A stretch of 5,712 bases of DNA from Alphaproteobacteria bacterium (GTDB lineage: Bacteria > Pseudomonadota > Alphaproteobacteria > Micavibrionales > Micavibrionaceae), in the NCBI GenBank assembly GCA_023301785.1, contig JALZUF010000088.1:1-5712 (forward strand), in the 5' to 3' direction. Numbering within the stretch: position 1 is the stretch's first letter; each line of letters starts with the position of its first letter. Both the position numbers and the translations under genes were made by a program. The notes under the pieces are model-generated. The model was not told where the DNA came from and ran no database searches. It was given only the letters and a program-made list of their open reading frames with translations. Positions 1-5,589 of this stretch are shown one piece after another.

Positions 1-1067
1 GTACGTTTTCCCGCACGTGTCTGCAACATATAAAGTTTTTCTTGCTGAACGGTAAATTCAATGTCCTGCATATCTTTGTAATGTGTCTCAAGCTTCAAGC
101 GCACATCATTTAATTGATTAAAGACTTCTGGCATGACTTCTTCCATTGCTGGAAGATCACTGCCTTCACGTTCTTTTCCTTGTACGGTCAAGCTTTGTGG
201 TGTGCGAATTCCCGCGACCACGTCTTCACCTTGTGCATTCACAAGATATTCACCATAGAAAAAGTTTTCGCCTGTTGATGGGTCACGTGTAAAGGCAACG
301 CCTGTCGCACAATCATCGCCCATGTTACCAAACACCATTGATTGAACGTTCACAGCCGTTCCCCAATTTCCTGGGATATCATTAATCTTACGATACGTAA
401 TCGCACGCGGCACCATCCATGAGCTAAACACTGCGCCAATTGCGCCCCATAGTTGCTCTTGTGGGTCTTCTGGGAAAGGTTTACCTAAATTGCGTTGCAC
501 CATTTCTTTGTATTGGGCGACAACGTCTTTCCAACCATCAGCCGTGATATCGGTGTCTTCGGTGATATCCGCGTCACGTTTATGTTGCTCCATGATGTCT
601 TCAAAATCATGATGTTCTAGACCCATCACAACATCACCGTACATTTGGATAAAGCGGCGATATGAATCCCACGCAAAGCGTTCATCACCTGATTTATTGA
701 TTAAACCCTGAACCGTTTCATCATTAAGTCCTAAGTTCAAAACAGTATCCATCATCCCTGGCATAGAAACGCGCGCGCCTGATCGTACAGAAACAAGAAG
801 CGGGTTTGATGCATCACCAAATTTCATATCCATTTGGTTTTCAATTTTCGCAATCGCTTCGAGGACTTGCGGCTTTAACTCTTCGGGGTAAGTGCTGTCA
901 TTATCATAAAAGGCCGAACATACTTCAGTTGTAATCGTAAACCCTGGGGGAACAGGTAATCCAAGAGAGGACATTTCTGCGAGGTTCGCTCCTTTGCCGC
1001 CCAGTAAGTTTTTCATGTCGGCTTTGCCGTCTGTTTCTTTACCGAAGTGATAAACCCATTTAGTCAT
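1..1067 (-). CDS. ppdK: Pyruvate, phosphate dikinase, N-terminal 355 residues (cut by window edge)
   Basis: This enzyme interconverts pyruvate, ATP and phosphate with phosphoenolpyruvate, AMP and pyrophosphate in the cytoplasm, at the glycolysis/gluconeogenesis node. The visible part is the N-terminal nucleotide-binding domain. It has GGKGANLAEM at residues 23-32 followed by LGLPVPPGF, the signature VRSGARVSMPGMMDT at 94-108, GTAVNVQSMVFGN from 236, and GEDVVAGIRTP at 280-290. The last readable residues are MLQTRAGKR, the usual end of the ATP-grasp region. The family is normally close to 880-900 residues, so the phosphohistidine domain and the C-terminal PEP/pyruvate barrel lie beyond the left edge. 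The start MTKWVYHFG is typical for the family and has an AAAGGG ribosome site 8 nt upstream. No frameshift is visible. It is the last gene of the minus-strand block, 81 nt after the previous stop. Family identity is near certain; which direction the reaction runs here cannot be told from sequence. Confidence 0.97.
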   Translation of the reverse strand, partial: MTKWVYHFGKETDGKADMKNLLGGKGANLAEMSSLGLPVPPGFTITTEVCSAFYDNDSTYPEELKPQVLEAIAKIENQMDMKFGDASNPLLVSVRSGARVSMPGMMDTVLNLGLNDETVQGLINKSGDERFAWDSYRRFIQMYGDVVMGLEHHDFEDIMEQHKRDADITEDTDITADGWKDVVAQYKEMVQRNLGKPFPEDPQEQLWGAIGAVFSSWMVPRAITYRKINDIPGNWGTAVNVQSMVFGNMGDDCATGVAFTRDPSTGENFFYGEYLVNAQGEDVVAGIRTPQSLTVQGKEREGSDLPAMEEVMPEVFNQLNDVRLKLETHYKDMQDIEFTVQQEKLYMLQTRAGKR

Positions 1068-1075
1068 TTTAAATG

Positions 1076-1081
1076 CCCTTT
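1076..1081 (-). promoter_or_regulatory. Shine-Dalgarno of ppdK
   Basis: On the minus strand AAAGGG lies 8 nt before the ATG at 1067, a good ribosome site that fixes the ppdK start. The surrounding 81-bp gap (1068-1148) is strongly AT-rich. It contains a TATTAT -10-like hexamer in the right orientation, but no convincing -35 at 16-18 nt, so I do not call a promoter. Confidence 0.8.
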
Positions 1082-1148
1082 ATATGATAATAAGAAAGTT
1101 GATTGTACTTTAGAGAGATTCTGATAATAAAAATAGAAAATTTTGACA

Positions 1149-1805
1149 TTAACTTGAGCGTGCCATTGGCTTCAAAGGATGAGAAAGCGGCTGAAGGCTT
1201 CTGCCTGCGGGAAGGTCCCCAACATTACATTGCGGTCTATTAGGCATTGATATCGTCATCAACGCATTACCGCGATCTACACGGTCTTGCTCTAAACTGT
1301 TGATGTGCCGTGCCCCTTTAGCGCCGTCAAAGTTTTTTATGATATGTGGTATTGTCGTACAGGATAAACCTCTATCGCTCGCATAGTCAGCAGATGTCGT
1401 TTCAATTCCCATTGAGCGCAACATATCTTTCACCATAGATCGGCAATTAATGCTGTCTCCTTGATTACTGGGATCTGTAAATTGAAGACCGAGAGCACGT
1501 GCCCTAAAGCCATACTTTAATCCATGTATCCATTGTTTTAAGGCGTCTTCATTTGATTTTGGTGTACAAACCTTTGAAAACATTAAATCTTTGTAACGGT
1601 CTGGATAAAACTCAGGATCAGATATGCCGCGCTTTAAACGCGGAATGACCAAACGGTCTAAACCGCCGTCAAAATCAATTTGTTCTTTGAGGGTGATTTG
1701 CTCGCCATGTAAATAGGCAAGGCAAGCACCTGTATGGAACTGACTGCTATTCGAGTCATTTGCGCGGCGCTCCGTAACAAATATCTGTGCTTGATCTGTA
1801 GACAT
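1149..1805 (-). CDS. Unrecognised 218-residue cytoplasmic protein; possible permuted papain-like (NlpC/P60-type) fold
   Basis: I do not recognise this family with confidence. The frame is open for 218 residues, with no signal peptide and no membrane segment. Near the N-terminus is FHTGACLAYLHGE (His24). In the middle is GDSINCRSMVKDMLRSMGI (Asn120-Cys121). An early His followed by Gly and hydrophobic strand residues, then a late Cys starting a helix, recalls the circularly permuted NlpC/P60 (YiiX-like) cysteine hydrolases. That is only a shape argument. The C-terminal 35 residues are Pro- and Arg-rich and probably disordered. The ATG at 1803-1805 has no Shine-Dalgarno: the bases before it read TTCCCGT. 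An in-frame TGA 32 nt upstream excludes an upstream ATG start. It lies 41 nt downstream of the acetyltransferase and 81 nt before ppdK, so it may be cotranscribed or have its own promoter at the palindrome just upstream. That it is a real gene is likely; its function is unknown. Confidence 0.7.
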   Translation of the reverse strand: MSTDQAQIFVTERRANDSNSSQFHTGACLAYLHGEQITLKEQIDFDGGLDRLVIPRLKRGISDPEFYPDRYKDLMFSKVCTPKSNEDALKQWIHGLKYGFRARALGLQFTDPSNQGDSINCRSMVKDMLRSMGIETTSADYASDRGLSCTTIPHIIKNFDGAKGARHINSLEQDRVDRGNALMTISMPNRPQCNVGDLPAGRSLQPLSHPLKPMARSS

Positions 1806-1811
1806 ACGGGA

Positions 1812-1830
1812 ACATAATAAAATATTATGT
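1812..1830. repeat. 19-bp palindrome (8-bp arms, 3-bp centre) upstream of the unrecognised gene
   Basis: ACATAATA, then AAA, then TATTATGT: the arms are perfect reverse complements. One more G:C pair at 1810/1832 follows a single mismatch. It lies in the 41-bp gap between the acetyltransferase stop (1847) and the start at 1805, with its edge 6 bp from the start codon. The layout would suit a dimeric repressor operator covering a -10 element (TATTAT on the minus strand). It is too AT-rich and lacks the U-tract expected of an intrinsic terminator. AT-rich palindromes also arise by chance, so the functional reading is inference. Confidence 0.45.
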
Positions 1831-1846
1831 CCAATTCAAGTGTTTT

Positions 1847-2338
1847 TTATAGGTCTTTTATCATCATAAGGCATAGATCATCATCGGCAGTATAAGCTTG
1901 TCCATAGGTTACACCTTCACGGTCATAGGTGGCGCCATAACCATCAGGCATATAACCCATTTTAACATACAACCTTTGTGCAGGGCCATAATCCTTTGTT
2001 AAGCCAACTGAAATTCCTATTTGCGTTACTTCTTGATCTTCCGCCATTTCTTCAAAAGCATTGACCAACGCGGTGGCAACCCCCTTTTGACGCACATCGG
2101 GAATGACGTTTAAGTCCTGAATTTCTGGAATCTCTAACTTTTTATATAAGTTATATTTAGGTTCAAAATTTAAAATCCCAAAGGCAACGTCTTGCTTATC
2201 CAACGACGCAATAAGAACCACACAGTCCTTTTCAAAAAGGCTTTCGAAATAACCTTCGTGCTTCTTGCCGATAGAGTCATAGAGCTGATAGAGCGATGAG
2301 GTATCGCCCGCATCGGCTTGGCGTATTTCAATTTCCAT
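1847..2338 (-). CDS. GNAT-family N-acetyltransferase
   Basis: A 163-residue single-domain acetyl-CoA-dependent acetyltransferase of the Gcn5-related (GNAT) superfamily, which moves an acetyl group onto an amine of a small molecule or protein; the substrate is not predictable. The fold order is visible. It begins with beta1 IEIRQADAGD (residues 3-12), then central strands around VVLIASLDKQDVAFGILNF (40-58). Motif A is IQDLNVIPDVRQKGVATALV (73-92), with the RQKGVA pyrophosphate-binding turn at 83-88. Motif B is DYGPAQRLYVKMGYMPDGYG (116-135), where the Tyr124-x-x-x-Gly128-Tyr129 pattern is typical. Length is normal for the family. Its ATG overlaps the stop of the DUF2147 gene by one base (TAATG) and has no Shine-Dalgarno of its own, which implies translation by reinitiation after that gene. 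No signal peptide, so cytoplasmic. The family call is strong; the specific function is open. Confidence 0.93.
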   Translation of the reverse strand: MEIEIRQADAGDTSSLYQLYDSIGKKHEGYFESLFEKDCVVLIASLDKQDVAFGILNFEPKYNLYKKLEIPEIQDLNVIPDVRQKGVATALVNAFEEMAEDQEVTQIGISVGLTKDYGPAQRLYVKMGYMPDGYGATYDREGVTYGQAYTADDDLCLMMIKDL

Positions 2339-2787
2339 TAAGGTTTAACGCACTTTGGATATTGTGCCGCCGCAACGCGTTTCCATGTTTGCGATTTACC
2401 CAACAACGGAATCCCAACATAACCACGCACGACCATTTTATTATTATCATCCATCAGCTTAAAGTTAGCATTATAGATATCACCTTCATCGGCCTTATAG
2501 ATTTTTCCGTTCACCCATTTATTAGCTTCCTCGCCTTTTTCAAAACCTTGCATGATCTGCAGGCCGCATATGGCCTGACCACGTAATGCCTCTTTTGGGT
2601 TTTTAAAATCGTACTTCATGCCGCCTTCAGTAACCCAAGCAATATAACCACAAGTCTTATCACCACAAGTTTCAATGCTAATCGCTGAGCGGCCATTCTC
2701 CGTCAGCCACAATCCATTTGGATTGGCGGCCTGCGCAGGGTTAATGGATATAAAGCTTAAGAACAACACAGTTAGAATAATTTTCAT
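2338..2787 (-). CDS. Secreted DUF2147 domain protein
   Basis: A 149-residue exported protein. Residues 1-20 form a Sec signal peptide: MK, a hydrophobic core IILTVLFLSFISI, then NPAQA with likely cleavage after Ala20. The mature part matches the DUF2147 pattern as I remember it: GLWLTENGRSAISIETCGDKTCGYIAW (25-51), KNPKEALRGQAICGLQIMQGF (62-82), WVNGKIYKADEGDIYNANFKL, then VVRGYVGIPLLGKSQTWKRV near the end. Four cysteines in the mature part (41, 46, 74, 146) may form periplasmic disulfides. The family is a small lipocalin-like beta barrel of unknown biochemical role. The frame is open 28 codons further upstream, into the methyltransferase gene. The start at 2787 is preferred because it begins the signal peptide and has AAGGGAG 6 nt before it. 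It follows the methyltransferase by 25 nt and overlaps the GNAT start by one base, so these three are very probably cotranscribed. Confidence 0.93.
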   Translation of the reverse strand: MKIILTVLFLSFISINPAQAANPNGLWLTENGRSAISIETCGDKTCGYIAWVTEGGMKYDFKNPKEALRGQAICGLQIMQGFEKGEEANKWVNGKIYKADEGDIYNANFKLMDDNNKMVVRGYVGIPLLGKSQTWKRVAAAQYPKCVKP

Positions 2788-2793
2788 TTGAAT

Positions 2794-2800
2794 CTCCCTT
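2794..2800 (-). promoter_or_regulatory. Shine-Dalgarno deciding the DUF2147 start
   Basis: AAGGGAG on the minus strand, 6 nt before the ATG at 2785-2787. It supports the internal start at the signal peptide over the longer frame that would open at 2871 inside the preceding gene. Confidence 0.85.
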
Positions 2801-2812
2801 TTCATGAAACGT

Positions 2813-3544
2813 CTAAAATAAAGCACCCGCATCGCGTAAGATATTTTCTGCGCCAGATGAATAACTTCCATCTTTATTATGAAGAATTAATCCAGCGTGT
2901 AAAGTTGTTGGTGATTTTCTTTCCCGCCCACAACGTATGACAACGCGCTTGGCGGCTTCACCGTCCTTTGGCCATAGCGGGAAAACCTCAATATTGCCAA
3001 ATCGTGTGCCTAAGGCCTGCATTATCTTATGCATCATATCGGCGCGATGGATTATCGTTAAACTGCCCCTTGGTTTGAGGCAGTAAAAGGCCGTATCGAC
3101 CCAATCCTGAATACTCAGGTCTGAATGCTCATGCCCCATGGCGGTGGCCTTTTCTTCAGATGGTGAGCGTAAATGCTTGCCCGCCTCCAAATAAGGTGGA
3201 TTACAGATCACATGATCAAAGGCTCTTTCTCGCCTGAACTCTCTAATATCAGATGTTACGAACTCGCAGCGATCTTGCATTCGGTTTGCTAATGCATTTT
3301 CTTGCGCCAATTTGGCATGATCCGCTTGGATTTCTACGCCTGTTAGATTCAGCCCTTCAACACGGCTCAGCACACAAAGGCCCGCGCCACCGACGCCGCA
3401 TCCCATATCAAGAAGCTTATCTCCCGCTTTGGCAGGGCAGGCGGAGGCTAAAAACACTGAATCAATCGATGTTTTGAAGCCATCTTGCGTATGAAGTAAC
3501 TTTAAACGCTTATTCAGGACATAAATTTCTTGAAAGGGTTCCAT
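2813..3544 (-). CDS. TrmN6-like (YfiC family) SAM-dependent tRNA adenine-N6 methyltransferase
   Basis: A 243-residue class I methyltransferase of the MTS ('methyltransferase small') group. The Escherichia coli member TrmN6/YfiC makes m6A at position 37 of tRNA1(Val). Visible motifs are the substrate-side lead-in DGFKTSIDSVFLAS (21-34), SAM motif I LLDMGCGVGGAGL (44-56), the acidic motif II residue in TGVEIQADHAKLA (68-80, Glu71), and the catalytic NPPY at 115-118, the hallmark of N6-adenine and related amino methylation. HLRSPSEEKATAMGHE after NPPY is typical of this subfamily. Length is usual. The ATG at 3544 has no strong Shine-Dalgarno. The next gene on the other side starts only 20 bp away and is divergent, so the promoter must reach into that gene's coding region. 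Followed after 25 nt by DUF2147. The exact tRNA target in this organism is inferred from the family only. Confidence 0.92.
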   Translation of the reverse strand: MEPFQEIYVLNKRLKLLHTQDGFKTSIDSVFLASACPAKAGDKLLDMGCGVGGAGLCVLSRVEGLNLTGVEIQADHAKLAQENALANRMQDRCEFVTSDIREFRRERAFDHVICNPPYLEAGKHLRSPSEEKATAMGHEHSDLSIQDWVDTAFYCLKPRGSLTIIHRADMMHKIMQALGTRFGNIEVFPLWPKDGEAAKRVVIRCGRERKSPTTLHAGLILHNKDGSYSSGAENILRDAGALF

Positions 3545-3564
3545 AGGTGCATTAAACCATTCTT

Positions 3565-4575
3565 ATGGTCGCATTACAGCAAAAAAAGACGGATAGCTTA
3601 AATCCACTGGACGTTCTTCAAGAACAGATGGCATCGGATATGGATGCGGTCAATGTCATGATCTTACAGAATATGCAATCAGAGGTGCCGCTTATTCCAC
3701 AACTAGCTAGTTATCTAATTGCGGCGGGTGGTAAACGTATCCGTCCACTTTTGACATTATCTTGCACCGCCTTATTCGATGGCGACATGAAACGCGCCCA
3801 CGCCTTATCGGCAGCAGTTGAATTTATTCACACTGCAACCTTGCTACATGATGACGTTGTTGATGACAGTGACGAGCGTCGCGGCAAGAAATCTGCAAAC
3901 GTTGTTTTTGGCAATGAAGCCAGTGTGTTAGTTGGCGACTTTCTGTTTTCACGTGCATTTCAATTAATGGTTAGCGATGGTAATTTAGATATACTTCGTA
4001 TCCTTTCAAATGCCTCGGCTGTGATTGCCGAAGGTGAAGTCATGCAATTGGCCGCGCAAAATAATATTGATACGACGATGACAGAATACGAAGCCGTGAT
4101 TGAAGGCAAGACCGCGTCGCTCTTTGCCGCCGCTTGCGAAGTTGGCCCTATCATAGCGGATCAGCCAAAAGAAATCGTCAGCGCGATGCGTAACTATGGG
4201 CTTTATCTTGGTATGGCCTTCCAAGTCATTGATGATGTTTTGGATTATAATGCCAACCGTGAAAAATTAGGTAAAGCCGTTGGTGACGATTTCCGAGAAG
4301 GAAAAATGACGGCACCTGTTATCTTCGCCATTCAAAAGGCCGATGCGACCGAGCGTGAATTTTGGCAGCGCACTTTGGGCGATAAAAACCAAAATGATGC
4401 TGATTTGGCAACCGCACAACAGCTTATCAAAAAGCACAACACTTTAGCGCAAGGCATTGAAATGGCTCAAACTTATGGGGGGCGCGCTATTGCTTCGTTG
4501 GAGATTATTCCTGATGGGACGCTCAAAGAGACATTAAAAGATCTAATCTCCTTCACGATCAATCGCGAATTTTAG
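3565..4575 (+). CDS. ispB: Long-chain trans-polyprenyl diphosphate synthase (octaprenyl/decaprenyl type)
   Basis: A 336-residue cytoplasmic enzyme that adds isopentenyl diphosphate units to an allylic primer, making the side-chain precursor of ubiquinone. Visible features are GGKRIRP at 55-61 (IPP binding), the first aspartate-rich motif LLHDDVVDDSDERRG (D96, D97, D100), GDFLFSRAF around 124-132, and the second aspartate-rich motif VIDDVLDY (D223, D224, D227). GKAVGDDFREGKMTAPVIFA follows at 236-255. Small residues before the first motif (Ala91, Thr92) are compatible with a long product, but chain length (C40 versus C50) cannot be read reliably; the gene could equally be named ddsA. The start at 3565 lacks a clear Shine-Dalgarno. 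An internal Met22 is possible, but the N-terminal extension is similar in length to alphaproteobacterial homologues I recall. Divergent from the methyltransferase gene. Confidence 0.95.
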   Translation: MVALQQKKTDSLNPLDVLQEQMASDMDAVNVMILQNMQSEVPLIPQLASYLIAAGGKRIRPLLTLSCTALFDGDMKRAHALSAAVEFIHTATLLHDDVVDDSDERRGKKSANVVFGNEASVLVGDFLFSRAFQLMVSDGNLDILRILSNASAVIAEGEVMQLAAQNNIDTTMTEYEAVIEGKTASLFAAACEVGPIIADQPKEIVSAMRNYGLYLGMAFQVIDDVLDYNANREKLGKAVGDDFREGKMTAPVIFAIQKADATEREFWQRTLGDKNQNDADLATAQQLIKKHNTLAQGIEMAQTYGGRAIASLEIIPDGTLKETLKDLISFTINREF

Positions 4576-4652
4576 TCCACTTCTTTGTAACTTTCTTTCT
4601 TTTGCCGCGAATAAAACTTGTACATGAATTTTTACAGGCGCAAAATATAGAT

Positions 4653-5276
4653 ATGAAATATTTTATTTTTATTGCTGTGACTTTCTTTATCGCCCTGCCT
4701 GCGCAGGCGCGGCCTGTGTCTTACCCGACAGGGTGGACGGTGATGTTGATGAATGACAAGGATTCAAACTCTTCGCATATTCATTATTCGCCTACGGCAA
4801 AATATTCGGTGGGATGGAAGCATGAATATATGCGTGATTCAAAGGCGAATATTGACGCCCTTCAGGTCAACAACCTCATCAAACGTTGGAATAAAAAAGG
4901 TGAACAGGCCAATTTCTATTTAAAATCGGGCGTTGGTGTTGCTTATGATGATGGAGAATTTGAACCTGCTGCCTTTACAGGCATTGCATTGGACTGGGAA
5001 ACACGCCGTTATTTCACCTCTTACGAAAACCATCTTCTTTATGCGGGCGATATCGACAAACATATTACGCATAAAGCACGCGTAGGTATCGCGCCCTATA
5101 TAGGTAATTATGGCGACCTGCACACGTGGCTTATGTTACAAACCGATTATGACGCAGGCGCAGATGACAGTTTTTCTGTGACGCCATTGGTACGATTTTT
5201 CAAAGGAAATAGTTTATTTGAGGCTGGCTATAACTTCGACGAAGCCTTGCAAGTTAATTTTATTCAACGATTTTAA
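4653..5276 (+). CDS. Exported, predicted outer-membrane beta-barrel protein paired with an HMA protein
   Basis: A 207-residue secreted protein. Residues 1-19 form a signal peptide: MKYF, hydrophobic IFIAVTFFIAL, then PAQA with likely cleavage after Ala19. The mature part has many short alternating polar/hydrophobic stretches (AKYSVGWKHEYM, ANFYLKSGVGVAYDD, FTGIALDWETRRYFTSYE, HKARVGIAPYIG, FEAGYNF) and ends VNFIQRF. A final phenylalanine in an aromatic-rich last strand is the usual outer-membrane barrel signature. HIHYSPTAKYSVG (42-54) and KRWN (77-80) look like conserved family blocks. I recall similar proteins near copper or heavy-metal genes in other proteobacteria, but cannot verify this here. 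The frame also allows a TTG start at 4602, rejected because it would put 17 residues before the signal peptide. The HMA gene follows after 12 nt, so the two are almost surely cotranscribed. A metal-related role is inferred from that neighbour; the biochemical function is unknown. Confidence 0.85.
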   Translation: MKYFIFIAVTFFIALPAQARPVSYPTGWTVMLMNDKDSNSSHIHYSPTAKYSVGWKHEYMRDSKANIDALQVNNLIKRWNKKGEQANFYLKSGVGVAYDDGEFEPAAFTGIALDWETRRYFTSYENHLLYAGDIDKHITHKARVGIAPYIGNYGDLHTWLMLQTDYDAGADDSFSVTPLVRFFKGNSLFEAGYNFDEALQVNFIQRF

Positions 5277-5281
5277 AAGGA
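5277..5281 (+). promoter_or_regulatory. Shine-Dalgarno of the HMA protein gene
   Basis: AAGGA immediately after the TAA stop of the barrel gene and 7 nt before the ATG at 5289. This is a strong site for its own initiation within a two-gene operon. Confidence 0.85.
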
Positions 5282-5288
5282 AAACACT

Positions 5289-5582
5289 ATGAAAAAATTT
5301 CTAACAATAGCCATCGCGGCTTTTTTGGTAACGACCCCTGCCCTTGCAGAAGATAAAAAAGACGACATTGTTGTTACTGTTAACGGCATGGTATGTGATT
5401 TTTGTGCACAAAGCCTAACCAAAGTTTTTACAAAAGAACAAAGTGTTAAGGGTATTGCCGTCAGTCTTGATGATCAAACAGTGACCGTGGACACAAAAGA
5501 AGGGCAAAGCTTAAGTGATGAGAAAATCAAAGAGCTTATAGAATGGGGTGGCTATGATCTGTCAGGTATCAAACGCAATTAA
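5289..5582 (+). CDS. Periplasmic heavy-metal-associated (HMA) domain protein, MerP/CopZ-like
   Basis: A 97-residue protein with a signal peptide (MKKF, hydrophobic LTIAIAAFLVTT, then PALA; likely cleavage after Ala20) and one HMA ferredoxin-like domain. The metal site is GMVCDFC at 33-39, the GMxCxxC motif with Cys36 and Cys39 as thiolate ligands. The expected fold order follows: strand IVVTVNG (27-33), helix AQSLTKVFTKE, strand VKGIAVSLDD, strand QTVTVDTKEG, helix SDEKIKELIEWGG, then the short last strand. Such proteins bind Cu(I), Hg(II) or similar soft metals and pass them to a partner. Being periplasmic it resembles MerP rather than cytoplasmic CopZ, but no mer genes or P-type ATPase are visible, so copper is the more cautious guess. 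The Phe in CDFC and the Val before the first Cys differ from the common GMTCxxC and resemble a secreted proteobacterial subgroup. Cotranscribed with the upstream barrel protein. Confidence 0.93.
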   Translation: MKKFLTIAIAAFLVTTPALAEDKKDDIVVTVNGMVCDFCAQSLTKVFTKEQSVKGIAVSLDDQTVTVDTKEGQSLSDEKIKELIEWGGYDLSGIKRN

Positions 5583-5589
5583 ACTGGCT

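Noticed and set aside
1095..1111. Inverted repeat AAAGT/ACTTT with a 7-nt loop in the ppdK leader
   Set aside because: Arms are only 5 bp and AT-rich; too weak for a terminator or a regulatory hairpin call.
1085..1130. Two copies of TGATAATAA 37 nt apart in the ppdK upstream gap
   Set aside because: Short and in very AT-rich sequence where such repeats are expected by chance; I cannot link them to a known binding site.
2296..2586. Plus-strand open frame of 96 codons
   Set aside because: Antisense shadow of the well-supported GNAT and DUF2147 genes; the translation has no domain-like features.
2788..2871. 28-codon N-terminal extension of the DUF2147 gene
   Set aside because: It overlaps the end of the methyltransferase gene, and the internal ATG at 2787 has both a Shine-Dalgarno and a signal peptide.
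3253..3477. Plus-strand open frame of 74 codons
   Set aside because: Lies opposite the methyltransferase SAM-binding region; shadow frame.
3960..4224. Two minus-strand open frames (64 and 72 codons) opposite the polyprenyl synthase
   Set aside because: Fully antisense to a strongly conserved enzyme, mutually overlapping in different frames, without recognisable features.
4602..4652. TTG-initiated N-terminal extension of the barrel gene
   Set aside because: It would place 17 polar residues before a clean signal peptide and has no better ribosome site; the ATG at 4653 is preferred.
4585..4652. Possible promoter for the barrel-HMA unit (TTGTAA with AATAAA, or TTGTAC with CAAAAT)
   Set aside because: Hexamers match the consensus poorly and the first pair has a 19-nt spacer; not strong enough to annotate, although a promoter somewhere in this 77-bp gap is plausible.
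4920..5123. Minus-strand open frame of 67 codons
   Set aside because: Antisense to the barrel gene; no supporting signals.
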